Origin: Sphingomonas mali NBRC 15500
GTDB lineage: Bacteria; Pseudomonadota; Alphaproteobacteria; Sphingomonadales; Sphingomonadaceae
Assembly: GCF_001598415.1 (NCBI RefSeq)
Contig: NZ_BCYX01000006.1
Location: 62,001 to 126,000, forward strand
Length of the DNA: 64,000 nucleotides
Direction: 5' to 3'
The notes beneath the pieces are model-generated. The model ran no database searches, was not told the DNA's origin, and saw nothing but the letters and a program-made list of their open reading frames with translations. Positions 44,357-53,614 of this stretch are shown here, one piece after another; the first letter of the stretch is position 1; each line of letters opens with the position of its first letter. Made by a program: the position numbers and the translations under genes.

Positions 44357-45846
44357 GTGAGCAACGGAGTCCGGTCGCACATGGCAGCGAGTGCCGTATG
44401 GCGCTTCTGCACCGCCTCGCCGTACAGCGCGATATCCGCGCCCACCAAATGCAGCATTAGCGCCGAACCGTCCTCGCCCAGCTTCGAGCGCTCCAACGGT
44501 CCGGCGACGCCGCCCGACAGTCGTTGTCCCAGGCGTATTGCCAAACCCCATTGCGCGGCGCGCCTGAGGTCCGGCGCCGGCGCCAGCACGTTGAGCGGTT
44601 CGGGCGTGCCGGCGCCTCCGCCCAGTGAGGTCCATAGCGCCTGAGCGATCAGCGCTCGGCCGCGCGCGTCCACCGCGACCCAATTACCGTGCAGCGCGAT
44701 CTCGACGCCGCGTTCGGCACGGAATTCGGGATTGGCGTGCCAGCCGACATCGGCAAGCAAGCAGGCGGCGCGGCGCAACCGCTCCATCGCCGGCGCGTCC
44801 TGGAACAACGGCGAGATCCAGCGATCGAGCAAATCGCCATGTTCGGGGAAACGGCCGAGCCGCCTCCCCTCCTCGCGCGTGGCGACGATCAGCGGATCCT
44901 GCAGGCGCGTTTCGGCATCGAGCGCTTCGTAAAGCAATCCTTCGCGCAACCCGAAGCTGGAAACGACGGTGCGATCGCTCTTGAGGTGGCGAAGCAGCGC
45001 GGCAAGCAGCGCCGCCGCGTCGTTCAGCATCGGCGCGCGCTGCGACGATATTCCCGGGACGGCTTTCAGCGTCCCCTTGCCGCTGTGACTGACGCTGCGC
45101 ACCAGCCGACCGATCGTGGCGGGCGACATCGAATATTGCTGGATGACGGGCAACGGATACCGCCGCAGGTTCATGTCGAGCCGCGCGAGGCTGCGCCACG
45201 ACCCGCCGACCAGATAGAGCGGCAGGCCCTTGCCCTTGCCCGACCAACCGGCCTGATCCACCAGCTTGGCGACGCGACGGTCGATCGTGCCCTTGCCCTT
45301 GGCCCGCAGCGCCGCGATGCGCAGAACGCCGAGCGGGAACGATACCCGATCCCGGACCTCGCCCTTCTTGATGCGGACGAGTTCCAGACTGCCGCCGCCA
45401 AGATCGCCGACGATGCCATCGGCATCGGGAATGGCGGAGAGCACGCCCATACCGGCGGCATTGGCTTCCTGTTCGCCCGACAGCAATTCGACCGGCAGCC
45501 CGATCCGCGCGGCGGCGTCGAGCAGCACGTGTCCGTTGGCGGCATCGCGCACGGCGGCGGTGGCTACCGTCCGCAGACTTTCGACGTCCATTTCGCGAGC
45601 TAGCGCCGCGAATCGTTCGAGTGCCTCGATCGCCAGTTCCAGCGCGGCGGGTGCCAATTGGCCGGTTTCGCCAAGGCCCCGCCCCAGCCCCGCCATGACC
45701 TTTTCATTGAACAATGGCGCGGGGAGCCGCGGCGGCCCCTGATAGACGACCAGGCGGATCGAGTTCGATCCGATGTCGATGATGCCCGTGCGAGGCTGTC
45801 CCGCCACCGGCTCGGCCTTGGGTTTGCGGAAAAGAAGGGTTGCCAT
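44350..45846 (-). CDS. ppx: Exopolyphosphatase (Ppx/GppA family)
   Basis: 498 aa. ASKHA-fold phosphatase with IIDIGSNSIRLVVYQ (phosphate 1 motif) at residue 22 and GDLGGGSLELV (phosphate 2). Removes terminal phosphate from polyphosphate and may also hydrolyse pppGpp. The C-terminal HD-like domain (about 300-490) is present. It lies 7 bp downstream of ppk1 on the same strand, so synthesis and breakdown of polyphosphate are co-expressed. Confidence 0.93.
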   Translation of the reverse strand: MATLLFRKPKAEPVAGQPRTGIIDIGSNSIRLVVYQGPPRLPAPLFNEKVMAGLGRGLGETGQLAPAALELAIEALERFAALAREMDVESLRTVATAAVRDAANGHVLLDAAARIGLPVELLSGEQEANAAGMGVLSAIPDADGIVGDLGGGSLELVRIKKGEVRDRVSFPLGVLRIAALRAKGKGTIDRRVAKLVDQAGWSGKGKGLPLYLVGGSWRSLARLDMNLRRYPLPVIQQYSMSPATIGRLVRSVSHSGKGTLKAVPGISSQRAPMLNDAAALLAALLRHLKSDRTVVSSFGLREGLLYEALDAETRLQDPLIVATREEGRRLGRFPEHGDLLDRWISPLFQDAPAMERLRRAACLLADVGWHANPEFRAERGVEIALHGNWVAVDARGRALIAQALWTSLGGGAGTPEPLNVLAPAPDLRRAAQWGLAIRLGQRLSGGVAGPLERSKLGEDGSALMLHLVGADIALYGEAVQKRHTALAAMCDRTPLLTS

Positions 45847-45853
45847 CGCGTCG

Positions 45854-48025
45854 CTAACGCCGTCGCGTCAGCGAGAGTTTCGGGACCGCCCCACCCTCGA
45901 GCGCGGCGCCCCGCCCCGACAGGGACGGGTTGGTCATGAAATAGCGATGCAGGTTGAACGGCCGCGGGCCTGGTTCGATTCGGTCATAGGTGCCATCGGC
46001 GTGCAGAACCCAGCTCTGCTCGGTGTCGATCAGGTTCGCGACCATCACCTGATCGAGGATCTGGTCGTGCACGGTGGGATTGAGGATCGGCAGCATATAT
46101 TCGACCCGGCGGTCGAAATTGCGCGGCATCCAGTCGGCCGACGAGATGAAGATCTTGGCGCCGTCATTGGGCAGCGCCTTGCCGTTGCCGAAGCACCAGA
46201 TCCGGCTGTGCTCGAGGAATCGCCCGATCACCGACTTGACCCGGATATTCTCCGACATGCCCGGCACGCCCGGCCTGAGGCAGCAGATGCCGCGGATGAT
46301 CAGGTCGATTTCCACCCCGGCGTTCGACGCTTCGTATAATTTCTCGATGATCGCGGGGTCGACCACCGAGTTCATCTTGGCCCAGATCGCGCCGGGCCGG
46401 CCTTCATTGGCATGGGCGATCTCGGCATCGATCAGCGCGGTCAGGCGCGTGCGCATGTCGCGCGGCGAAATGCCGACCTGGCTCAGCACCGGTTCGACAT
46501 AGCCGGTCACGTAGTTGAAGATCTGCGCAGCGTCCCGGCCGAGCTCCCGATCGGCGGTGAAGAAGCTGAGATCGGTATAGATGCGCGCGGTGACCGGGTG
46601 ATAATTGCCCGTCCCGAAATGGCAGTAGGTGCGATATTCGCCGCCCTCGCGCCGGACCACCATCGAGACCTTGGCATGGGTCTTCCAGTCGAAGAAGCCA
46701 TAGACGACCTGGACCCCGGCGCGCTCGAGCGCGGAAGCCCAGAGCAGATTCTGCTCTTCGTCGAATCGCGCCTTCAGCTCGACCACGGCCGTAACCGACT
46801 TGCCCGATTCGGCTGCCGCGATCAGCGCGTTGATCACCGCCGACTGCTTGCCGGCGCGATAGAGCGTCTGCTTGATCGCGACGACGTCGGGATCGGCCGC
46901 CGCTTGCTTGAGGAATTCGATCACCACCTCGAACGTCTCGTACGGGTGATGGACGACGATATCCTTGGCCTTGATCGCCGCGAAGCAATCGCCGCCGAAT
47001 TCGCGGATGCGTTCGGGAAAGCGCGGGCTGAACGGCACGAACTTCAGATCGGGCCGGTTCTCATCGATGATCGCTTCGAGGTCGTGGACGCCCAGGAACG
47101 CCCCGCTTTCGGTGACGAACGCATCGCCGCCCGCCAGTTCCTCGCGCAGCACCACCCCCAGCGCTTCGGGCATGCCCGATTCGAGCTCGAGCCGGATCAC
47201 CCGGCCGCGCCTCCGCCGCTTGATCGCATTGGCGAAGTAGCGGACCAGATCCTCCGCCTCTTCCTCGATCTCGATATCGCTGTCGCGCAGCACGCGGAAT
47301 TCGGCGGCGCCGTTCACCGCGTAACCGGGGAAGATCAGTGTCGAGAAGCGCTTCACCAGCGATTCGACCGCGACGTAGCGCGCCGGCTCACCGGGCAGCC
47401 GGACGAACCGCGCCATCGCCGCGGGCAGCATGACCAGTTCGCGAATCATTTCGCCGTCCGACGCGCGCGTCAGGTCGAAGATCACCGCCAACCCCTTGTT
47501 CGGCATGAACGGAAACGGATGCGCAGGGTCGAGCGCCTGCGGCGTCAGGATCGGGAAAATCTGTTCGCGGAAATGGTTTTCGAGCCAGACTGCCTCTTCC
47601 GCCGTAACCGCCTCGTCGATCTGGCGCGAGCCGAGCACGTGGATGCCGGCCTCGGCCAGCTGGTGACGCAGATCACGCCAGACGTTGCGCTGATCCTCGA
47701 CCAGCGTGTCGGCTCCGGCGACGATCGCGGCGAGTTGCTCGCGCGTGGTCAGCCCATCGGGCGAGCGGCGCTCGACCTCCTGCTTCTGCTGGCCCATCAG
47801 CCCGGCGACGCGGACCATGAAGAACTCGTCGAGGTTCGAGCCCGAGATCGACAGGAACCGGACGCGTTCGAGCAGCGGATGCGCAGTGTTGCACGCTTCT
47901 TCGAGCACCCGCCGGTTGAACGCGAGCCACGACAGCTCGCGGTTGAAATAGCGTTCGCCGCTCTCCCCGCTTTCGAACGGATCGTCGTCATTGGCGAGGC
48001 GCGCGATATGGGCAGGGCGAGTCAT
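45854..48025 (-). CDS. ppk1: Polyphosphate kinase 1
   Basis: 723 aa membrane-associated kinase that makes polyphosphate from ATP, with the four PPK1 domains. The N-terminal YFNRELSWLAFNRRVLEEA, the phospho-His region (TYCHFGTGNYHPVTARIYTDLSFF) and the RGICCLRPGVPGMSENIRV segment are diagnostic. ATG 48025 overlaps the hdaA stop by 4 nt; a longer frame to 48196 lies inside hdaA and is rejected. It is part of the DUF2066-hdaA-ppk1-ppx operon, linking polyphosphate to a replication regulator. Confidence 0.95.
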   Translation of the reverse strand: MTRPAHIARLANDDDPFESGESGERYFNRELSWLAFNRRVLEEACNTAHPLLERVRFLSISGSNLDEFFMVRVAGLMGQQKQEVERRSPDGLTTREQLAAIVAGADTLVEDQRNVWRDLRHQLAEAGIHVLGSRQIDEAVTAEEAVWLENHFREQIFPILTPQALDPAHPFPFMPNKGLAVIFDLTRASDGEMIRELVMLPAAMARFVRLPGEPARYVAVESLVKRFSTLIFPGYAVNGAAEFRVLRDSDIEIEEEAEDLVRYFANAIKRRRRGRVIRLELESGMPEALGVVLREELAGGDAFVTESGAFLGVHDLEAIIDENRPDLKFVPFSPRFPERIREFGGDCFAAIKAKDIVVHHPYETFEVVIEFLKQAAADPDVVAIKQTLYRAGKQSAVINALIAAAESGKSVTAVVELKARFDEEQNLLWASALERAGVQVVYGFFDWKTHAKVSMVVRREGGEYRTYCHFGTGNYHPVTARIYTDLSFFTADRELGRDAAQIFNYVTGYVEPVLSQVGISPRDMRTRLTALIDAEIAHANEGRPGAIWAKMNSVVDPAIIEKLYEASNAGVEIDLIIRGICCLRPGVPGMSENIRVKSVIGRFLEHSRIWCFGNGKALPNDGAKIFISSADWMPRNFDRRVEYMLPILNPTVHDQILDQVMVANLIDTEQSWVLHADGTYDRIEPGPRPFNLHRYFMTNPSLSGRGAALEGGAVPKLSLTRRR

Positions 48026-48657
48026 GTGTCCTCGTGCGTGGCTGCGGACGACCGCGAGATGATTCCCGCCTCGGCCAGTGTGGCCCTTGCGAGCGGGATC
48101 GACAAGCGCTTGCGACGTTCGAGCACTTCCTGATCGAGCACGTCGACGACACGCTCCACCGCAATGAAGCTCCGTTCGAGCCGTGCGATCAGCCACTGAA
48201 TCAGGTCCGGCCGCGCATCGAGCCCGCGACGCAGGAACTGGCGTTCGAGCAGCGCCTGCATCAGCGCGTCGTCAGGCGGGCCGATCTCCGCAATCGGGCT
48301 GGCGGCAAGGCGCGAGCGCAGATCGGCGATGCCGACTTTCCACGTCGGTGGCGCCGCATTGGCGACGAACAATTGTGGACGGCGCGCGGCCTGGGCGTCA
48401 TTCCAGGCGTGGAACAATTCCTTTTCGGGTCGGAGATCGGCGTCGTCGACGATCCTGCCGCCGCTACGGCTGGCGAATACGCGGGCGAGCAGGCTGCGCC
48501 CGGATTTGCGCGGACCGACCAGCAAGGCGGTCATCACCGGCCAGGTTCCCCAATGTTCGAGCTGATGGAAGGCGTGCGCATTGGACGGCGTGACCAGGAA
48601 CTCGTCATCGCCCGGTCCGGGCGGCCAAGCCAGCGGCAGGCCGAATTGCTGGCTCAT
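48022..48657 (-). CDS. hdaA: HdaA, DnaA-related regulator of replication initiation
   Basis: 211 aa with a DnaA-like AAA+ domain (GPRKSGRSLLARVF as the P-loop-like segment, then ADLRSRLAASP, the box VII-type arginine region). The N-terminus QQFGLPLAWPP has a QFxLPL-type beta-clamp-binding motif, expected for Hda, which stimulates ATP hydrolysis by DnaA after clamp loading. The Walker A is degenerate. Overlaps of 4 nt with DUF2066 and ppk1 place it mid-operon, a conserved alphaproteobacterial order. Confidence 0.85.
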   Translation of the reverse strand: MSQQFGLPLAWPPGPGDDEFLVTPSNAHAFHQLEHWGTWPVMTALLVGPRKSGRSLLARVFASRSGGRIVDDADLRPEKELFHAWNDAQAARRPQLFVANAAPPTWKVGIADLRSRLAASPIAEIGPPDDALMQALLERQFLRRGLDARPDLIQWLIARLERSFIAVERVVDVLDQEVLERRKRLSIPLARATLAEAGIISRSSAATHEDT

Positions 48658-49922
48658 CCGGTGGGTCGGTCGTCCGACGGGACCGACGGCGGCGGCAAGG
48701 ACGGCCGCCGGATCCTGAGCGTCGCGCCGCTGCGGCCGACCTGGAAGCCGCGTGCTTCAAGCGCGGAGGCCAAAGCCGCGGGATCGCCGCTGTAATTGAG
48801 CCGCATCACCGACACGCCGCCGATCGCCATGCTGGTGGTGTTGGCGCCGCTGACGCCCGGCACACCGCGGACCGCGCCCTCGATCGCCGAGACCGATGCG
48901 GCGCTCGGCGTATCGAACTGGACGGTAACGGCAGCGCCTCCAGCGATCGCCGTCGTCGCGTCGGCGGTCGTCGCCTCGCCCGTCGGCGTGTCGGTTGGCG
49001 TCGGGGTCGCCGTCGGGGTGGCCTGGGGCGGCGGGATATAGGCCAGGCTGGGGTCTACGCCGAGCGCGCCGTTGCGCAGGCCGTCCTGATAGATCGTGTC
49101 GATCCGCTTCACGCCGGCATCGAGCAGCGCCGGCACGCCGGCTTCGCTATCGACGCGCAGGGCGAATCGCGCCAGCAAGTCGTTGTCGGGACCATGCCGC
49201 GCCTCGAACACGCCGACGACCGGGCCGCCCGGCCATTGGCGATAGAGCGTGACCGAGGGCACCAGGACATCGGCGGCGGCATATTGGTCGAGCACGCTGC
49301 GCCACCAACCGCGATCGCGCCGGCCCGCCTGGCCTTCATTGGCCAACAGCGAATCGGCGCCCACGCCGGTTGGGCGGACATAATCGACCGAGCTGTCGCC
49401 GGCCCGGAACCGCTGCCAGGCGTCCGCCCAGGCTGTTTTCTGCTCGAAGGCGACCGCGCTGCCGCCGGACCATTGGACCGGGATCAGCAACATCGGCGCG
49501 GATCGCGAAATGTCGCCGACCGCACCCATCAATCCGCCCAGCCGCGCGCGGCTGAACAGCACGCCCAGTTTGGCGATGTAGCGATTTGGACCGATCTGCT
49601 CGTTCTGGATGACGATGCCGGTCACCATCGAATCGAGCACGCTATCCGCGGGCACACCGCCGCCGCCGCCGAATTTCGACGACAACATCTGATAGGCCTT
49701 GCGCTGGGCAAGTCTCCACCCGGCGATCCGTGCGGATTCGGCATCGGGGCCGTCAACATCGACCTCGACATTGTCGACCTGATAGCTGCCGGACGCGTCG
49801 ATCGGCTCGTTCATATCGATCTTGTCGCCGCCACCGTCTTGTGCGGCGACCATCCCGGCGGCCCCGGCAAGAGCAAGGGCCGCGGCTAAGGCGGAGGCGT
49901 GGAAGAAACGGCTGCGGCGCAT
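48654..49922 (-). CDS. Secreted DUF2066-domain protein
   Basis: 422 aa. The signal peptide (residues 1-29, cleavage after VAA) is followed by a DUF2066-type region (about 45-280) and a Thr/Pro linker with the units ATPTATPTPTDTPTG near residue 305. A C-terminal domain (about 335-410) follows, with GGAAVTVQFDTPSAASVSAIEGAVRGVPGVSG. Function of the family is unknown; the hdaA neighbour is typical. ATG 49922 has AAAAGGGCG upstream. It is the promoter-proximal gene of the hdaA-ppk1-ppx operon and diverges from purM across the second palindromic element. Confidence 0.8.
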   Translation of the reverse strand: MRRSRFFHASALAAALALAGAAGMVAAQDGGGDKIDMNEPIDASGSYQVDNVEVDVDGPDAESARIAGWRLAQRKAYQMLSSKFGGGGGVPADSVLDSMVTGIVIQNEQIGPNRYIAKLGVLFSRARLGGLMGAVGDISRSAPMLLIPVQWSGGSAVAFEQKTAWADAWQRFRAGDSSVDYVRPTGVGADSLLANEGQAGRRDRGWWRSVLDQYAAADVLVPSVTLYRQWPGGPVVGVFEARHGPDNDLLARFALRVDSEAGVPALLDAGVKRIDTIYQDGLRNGALGVDPSLAYIPPPQATPTATPTPTDTPTGEATTADATTAIAGGAAVTVQFDTPSAASVSAIEGAVRGVPGVSGANTTSMAIGGVSVMRLNYSGDPAALASALEARGFQVGRSGATLRIRRPSLPPPSVPSDDRPTG

Positions 49923-49974
49923 GTCGGCGCCCTTTTGGCGAAGCAGACGTGGAAATCCAAGCGTGTTGTCGTTT

Positions 49975-50243
49975 GGGCGTATATTCACCCCTGACAACGC
50001 CCGGGACGGAGCGGATTTTGGCGTAGGGCTAGAAGCGAGGAGGGAGCGATGCATTATGCATCGTAACCGACGAGCGACGCCGCGCTGCGTCAAAATCCGC
50101 CCGCCGCTTCGCGGTTGCGCTGGGAGGCGCGCCGGCGTCGTCGCTTGCTTGCGCGTAGCTATCAGCTACGCGACTGCACTGCGTTCCTAGCCAGCACGCC
50201 TCCCAGCGCAATCCAGGGCGTTGTCAGGGGTGAATATACGCCC
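49975..50243. repeat. Large palindromic element, copy 2
   Basis: 269 bp between divergent DUF2066 and purM. Outer arms 49975-50002 and 50216-50243 are perfect 28-bp inverted repeats, different in sequence from those of copy 1. Arm A is GCGGATTTTGGCGTAG (50011-50026) with CTGCGTCAAAATCCGC (50085-50100), two G-T pairs, enclosing CGATGC-attat-GCATCG (50047-50063). Then come the small hairpin shared with copy 1 (50104-50114) and arm B, 13 bp (50117-50129 with 50197-50209), capped by CGCGTAGCT-atc-AGCTACGCG (50152-50172). The nested 65-bp module of copy 1 is absent. Confidence 0.85.
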
Positions 50244-50249
50244 TAGTCG
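50221..50249 (+). promoter_or_regulatory. Predicted purM promoter overlapping the palindromic element
   Basis: TTGTCA (50221-50226), exactly 17 bp, then TAGTCG (50244-50249), ending 7 nt before ATG 50257. The -35 box and spacer lie in the right outer arm of the element, the -10 box directly outside. A leaderless purM mRNA is predicted. Confidence 0.5.
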
Positions 50250-50256
50250 CGTGCAC

Positions 50257-51351
50257 ATGAGCGAGAATGAGCCCTACACTTACGCCCAGGCAGGCGTGTC
50301 CATCGAGGCCGGAAACGCGCTGGTCCGTGCAATAGGGCCCTTGGCCAAGGCGACGCGCCGGCCGGGTGCCGATGCCGATCTCGGCGGATTTGGCGGGTTC
50401 TTCGACCTCCGGGCCGCCGGGTTCAAGGATCCGCTCCTCGTCGCTGCAAATGACGGGGTCGGCACCAAGCTGAAACTGGCGATCGACAGCGGACACCATG
50501 ACGGCGTCGGCATCGATCTGGTCGCGATGTGCGCCAACGACTTGATCGTGCAGGGCGCCGAGCCGCTGTTCTTCCTCGATTATTATGCGACCGGAAAGCT
50601 CGACAACGCGATTGCCGAGCGCGTGGTGGCGGGCATTGCCGAAGGCTGCCGCATCGCCGGCTGCGCGCTGATCGGCGGTGAGACCGCTGAAATGCCCGGC
50701 ATGTACGCCGAGGGCGATTACGACCTCGCCGGCTTCTGCGTCGGCGCGGTCGAGCGCGACCGCGTGCTGACCGGGAAGGATATTGCGTCCGGGGACGTGA
50801 TCCTCGGGCTCGCTTCGTCGGGTGTGCATTCCAACGGCTATTCACTGGTCAGGCGACTGGCGGCCGACCGGGGCTGGAAGCTGGACCGCCCCGCTCTGTT
50901 CGATGCCAATACGCTGCTGATCGACGCTCTAATGGCGCCCACGCGAATCTATGTGAAGAGCCTGCTGCCGCTTATTGCCGAAGGCCGGATCAAGGGATTG
51001 GCGCATATCACCGGGGGCGGCCTGCTCGAAAATATCCCGCGCGTGCTGCCCGATGGCGTGCATGCCCGGATCGATGCCGATGGCTGGGAACAGCCGCGGC
51101 TGATGGCATTCCTGCAGGCGCAAGGCGCGATCGAACCAGAGGAAATGGCGCGCACCTTCAACTGCGGAGTCGGCATGGCGGTCGTGGTTGCTGCTGGCGA
51201 GGCCGAAGCCGTGGCGACCGACCTGACGGCGGCGGGCGAGACCGCGCTGACGATCGGAACGATCGAGGCCGGCCAGCGCGGTTGCACCGTGACCGGCTCG
51301 GCCGGCACCTGGAGCGCCCGCACCAATTGGACGGCGACACATAACGCCTGA
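50257..51351 (+). CDS. purM: Phosphoribosylformylglycinamidine cyclo-ligase (AIR synthetase)
   Basis: 364 aa, fifth step of purine synthesis (FGAM to AIR, ATP-dependent). Motifs: [12 protein letters not shown] at the start, [50 protein letters not shown] and [19 protein letters not shown] 50257 lacks a Shine-Dalgarno, consistent with the leaderless prediction; the longer frame to 50221 would start inside the element arm. purN follows 130 bp later, the normal neighbour. Confidence 0.96.
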   Translation: MSENEPYTYAQAGVSIEAGNALVRAIGPLAKATRRPGADADLGGFGGFFDLRAAGFKDPLLVAANDGVGTKLKLAIDSGHHDGVGIDLVAMCANDLIVQGAEPLFFLDYYATGKLDNAIAERVVAGIAEGCRIAGCALIGGETAEMPGMYAEGDYDLAGFCVGAVERDRVLTGKDIASGDVILGLASSGVHSNGYSLVRRLAADRGWKLDRPALFDANTLLIDALMAPTRIYVKSLLPLIAEGRIKGLAHITGGGLLENIPRVLPDGVHARIDADGWEQPRLMAFLQAQGAIEPEEMARTFNCGVGMAVVVAAGEAEAVATDLTAAGETALTIGTIEAGQRGCTVTGSAGTWSARTNWTATHNA

Positions 51352-51360
51352 ACCTCTTCT

Positions 51361-51475
51361 CCCCTCCCGCTTGCGGGAGGGGTCGGGGGAGGGTCTGTTG
51401 GACTTTTTCGATCGGCTGAACGAGTTGCCTGTGATGGACACGCCCTCCCCTAACCCCTCCCGTAAACGGGAGGGG
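51361..51475. repeat. REP-like element between purM and purN
   Basis: Hairpin 1 CCCCTCCCGC/GCGGGAGGGG (51361-51382), a middle stem GGGGAGGG (about 51386-51393) with CCCTCCCC (51443-51450), and hairpin 2 CCCCTCCCGT/ACGGGAGGGG (51454-51475). The right end, GGAGGGG, is 5 nt before the purN ATG and acts as its Shine-Dalgarno. Confidence 0.8.
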
Positions 51476-51480
51476 AATCA

Positions 51481-52035
51481 ATGAAAAAAGTCGGCATTCT
51501 AATCTCCGGCCGAGGCTCGAACATGATGTCGATCGTCGAGCATGCGGGCGATGCTTATGAAGTCGTGGTGGTCGCATCGGACAAGCCCGAAGCGCCGGGC
51601 CTTATCTGGGCACGCGAACATGGCATCCCGACCTTCGCGCTGTCGCCCAAGGGTATCGGCAAGCTTGCCTATGAAGCGGCGATTTCCGCGGCGCTCCGCG
51701 AGGCGGGCGCCGAGATCGTCGCGCTCGCCGGCTATATGCGGCTGCTGTCGGACGAGTTCGTCGCCGAATGGCGCGGACGCATCATCAACATCCATCCATC
51801 GCTGCTGCCCAAATATAAGGGCCTCGACACGCATGCGCGCGCCATCGCGGCAGGCGACGAAGAAGCGGGATGCTCGGTGCATATCGTGACCGAGGAACTC
51901 GACGCCGGCGACGTGCTGGGACAAGCGCGCGTGCCGATCCTGCCCGATGACGATGCCGACACGCTGGCCGAACGCGTCCTGGCGGAAGAGCATCGCCTTT
52001 ATCCGCAGGTTCTGGCAGATTTCGCCGCGCGATGA
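51481..52035 (+). CDS. purN: Phosphoribosylglycinamide formyltransferase
   Basis: 184 aa formyl-tetrahydrofolate-dependent GAR transformylase, third step of purine synthesis. LISGRGSNMMSIVEHA (GAR-binding loop), INIHPSLLPKYKGLDTHARAI (catalytic Asn-His region) and the catalytic Asp in the TEELDAGDVLGQ segment are present. ATG 51481 with AGGGG five nt upstream, supplied by the REP element. Its stop overlaps the next gene (ATGA). Confidence 0.95.
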   Translation: MKKVGILISGRGSNMMSIVEHAGDAYEVVVVASDKPEAPGLIWAREHGIPTFALSPKGIGKLAYEAAISAALREAGAEIVALAGYMRLLSDEFVAEWRGRIINIHPSLLPKYKGLDTHARAIAAGDEEAGCSVHIVTEELDAGDVLGQARVPILPDDDADTLAERVLAEEHRLYPQVLADFAAR

Positions 52036-52409
52036 GTCCCGATCCCGACGTCGACCTGAAGCGGATCCGCGCGATCTGCATGACTTTCCCAGAAGCAGCC
52101 GAAAAGCTGTCGCACGGATCGCCGGCCTTTTTTATCGAGAAGGGCAAGGTCTACGCCTATTTCTGGCACAACCATCACGGCGACGGGCACACCGCCGTCC
52201 TGGTCAAGACCAGCGGGCGCGAGGAACAGGCGATGCTCGTCGAGATGGACCCCGATTTCTATCACGTACCGCCCTATCTCGGTCCGTCGGGCTGGGTCGG
52301 GATGGAATTGAACGGCGACGCAACCGATTGGCAACGCGTCGAGGACAGGATCGCGATGAGCTGGGAAATGGTCGCTCCGCGCCGGTTGCTGGAGGCCGGT
52401 GGACGATGA
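52032..52409 (+). CDS. MmcQ/YjbR family protein
   Basis: 125 aa. Matches the MmcQ/YjbR family of small proteins with a CyaY-like alpha/beta fold, thought to bind DNA but with no proven function. Motifs: MTFPEAAEKLSHGSPAFFIEKGKVYAYF, then YHVPPYLGPSGWVGMEL and DWQRVEDRIAMSWEMVAPRRL. Overlaps purN (ATGA at 52032) and the following gene (ATGA at 52406), so it is co-translated with purine genes, though the link may be chance. Confidence 0.88.
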   Translation: MSPDPDVDLKRIRAICMTFPEAAEKLSHGSPAFFIEKGKVYAYFWHNHHGDGHTAVLVKTSGREEQAMLVEMDPDFYHVPPYLGPSGWVGMELNGDATDWQRVEDRIAMSWEMVAPRRLLEAGGR

Positions 52410-53047
52410 GTGAGTCCGACATGAGCGACCAGCCTTCCCCGCCCACGCCCGCGCCCTCCCAAGTCGAGACTCCGGCCGAACGCGCCGAAAAGGCCGCGAT
52501 CCGGCGACGCTGGATTTCGCTGGCCGAATGGGTGGGCATCGCCGCCTTGCTGGTATCGGCGGGCGGCTTGTGGATGAGCTGGTCCGATCGCAAGGCCGAT
52601 GAAGCCGAACGTGCGACCGAGAGCAACGAGAAGTCGCTCGTCGCCTTCACTGCGTCGCGCAGCGGCAACACCGTGCTGACGCTCAACGACCCTGATCACC
52701 GCATCCAGGAGATCGATGTCGCTTTCCCGCCAGCCTTGGGCGCCGATGCGCAGACCGGACTATCCAATCCGCAGATCGATGCACGATGGTTCGAACGCCC
52801 GTTGCTCAAGGTCACCGACAAGGGCGCGGACGATCGTCAGGGCCGCCTGCCCGTGTTGATCACCGCGACCTGGTGGGATGGCGATACCAAAAAGACGGAC
52901 CGGGCGATCTATCAGGTACGATGGAAGACGTCCGGACGGCTGTTTGGCGGACGGAAGCTCGAACTCGAAGGCGCCAGCCTGGCGGAACGCGGCGGGAGCC
53001 CGGCACGGCTCGATTCCCTATGGGCGAGGGAAAAACCGGCGGAATAG
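52406..53047 (+). CDS. Hypothetical single-pass membrane protein
   Basis: 213 aa, not recognised. A Pro-rich, charged cytosolic N-terminus (1-37), one membrane helix (about 38-58) followed by WSDRKADEAERATE, and then a soluble domain of about 150 residues. That domain has beta-like alternation (NTVLTLNDPDHRIQEIDVAFPP, LPVLITATWWDGDTKKTDRAIYQV). A longer frame to 51947 runs through purN and is not used. Translationally coupled to the MmcQ gene. Codon use is like its neighbours. Confidence 0.65.
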   Translation: MSESDMSDQPSPPTPAPSQVETPAERAEKAAIRRRWISLAEWVGIAALLVSAGGLWMSWSDRKADEAERATESNEKSLVAFTASRSGNTVLTLNDPDHRIQEIDVAFPPALGADAQTGLSNPQIDARWFERPLLKVTDKGADDRQGRLPVLITATWWDGDTKKTDRAIYQVRWKTSGRLFGGRKLELEGASLAERGGSPARLDSLWAREKPAE

Positions 53048-53080
53048 TGACCGCCGACACCCCGATCCGGCATCACCAAA

Positions 53081-53614
53081 TCATAGCTGCAGCGCGTAGA
53101 TCATATCGTCGCACGACGTAGCGCCGACCTGATATTGCCGTTCACTGACTTTCTCGAAACCCTGCTTCTCGTAGAATGCGCGGGCGCGCTCGTTGCCCGC
53201 ATAGACGCCGAGCAACACGCGCTGGCGGCCCAACGCACGAGCATCAAGCAACGCCTGCGCCATCAGCGCAGTGCCGAGCCCGGTGCCGTGCGTACGCGAC
53301 AGCGTATAGATCCGGCGAAGCTCGATATCGTCGGGATGAATATTGATCGCAGGCAAATCAGGCGTGGTCAGCACCGAATAACCGATCGGAGCGCCGCCAC
53401 TGGCGATCTCGGCGACGACGACGCGGCTATCCGCGGCCTCGGCCCAATCGCGAAACGCGTCCTGGTGATTGGCCTTCGCGCAATGTGCGACGATGTCGGG
53501 CCCCTCGAGGAGCCCGGCAAACGTCTCCAGGAAGCAGGCCGAGGCGACGAGCGACAGCGCCGCGGCGTCCGCCGCGGTCGCTCGCTTCAGTCGCCAGCCG
53601 GTGTCAGCCGACAA
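53081..53614 (-). CDS. GNAT family N-acetyltransferase
   Basis: 177 aa from TTG 53614. A GNAT acyltransferase domain with an acetyl-CoA-binding motif A ([24 protein letters not shown]-x-x-G-x-G/A form) and motif B ([19 protein letters not shown]). The substrate (small amine or protein N-terminus) is unknown. The start is uncertain: TTG 53614 follows GAAGAA and overlaps the ndk stop by 11 nt; the frame extends to 53677 but would lie inside ndk. Same strand as and downstream of ndk. Confidence 0.78.
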   Translation of the reverse strand: MSADTGWRLKRATAADAAALSLVASACFLETFAGLLEGPDIVAHCAKANHQDAFRDWAEAADSRVVVAEIASGGAPIGYSVLTTPDLPAINIHPDDIELRRIYTLSRTHGTGLGTALMAQALLDARALGRQRVLLGVYAGNERARAFYEKQGFEKVSERQYQVGATSCDDMIYALQL

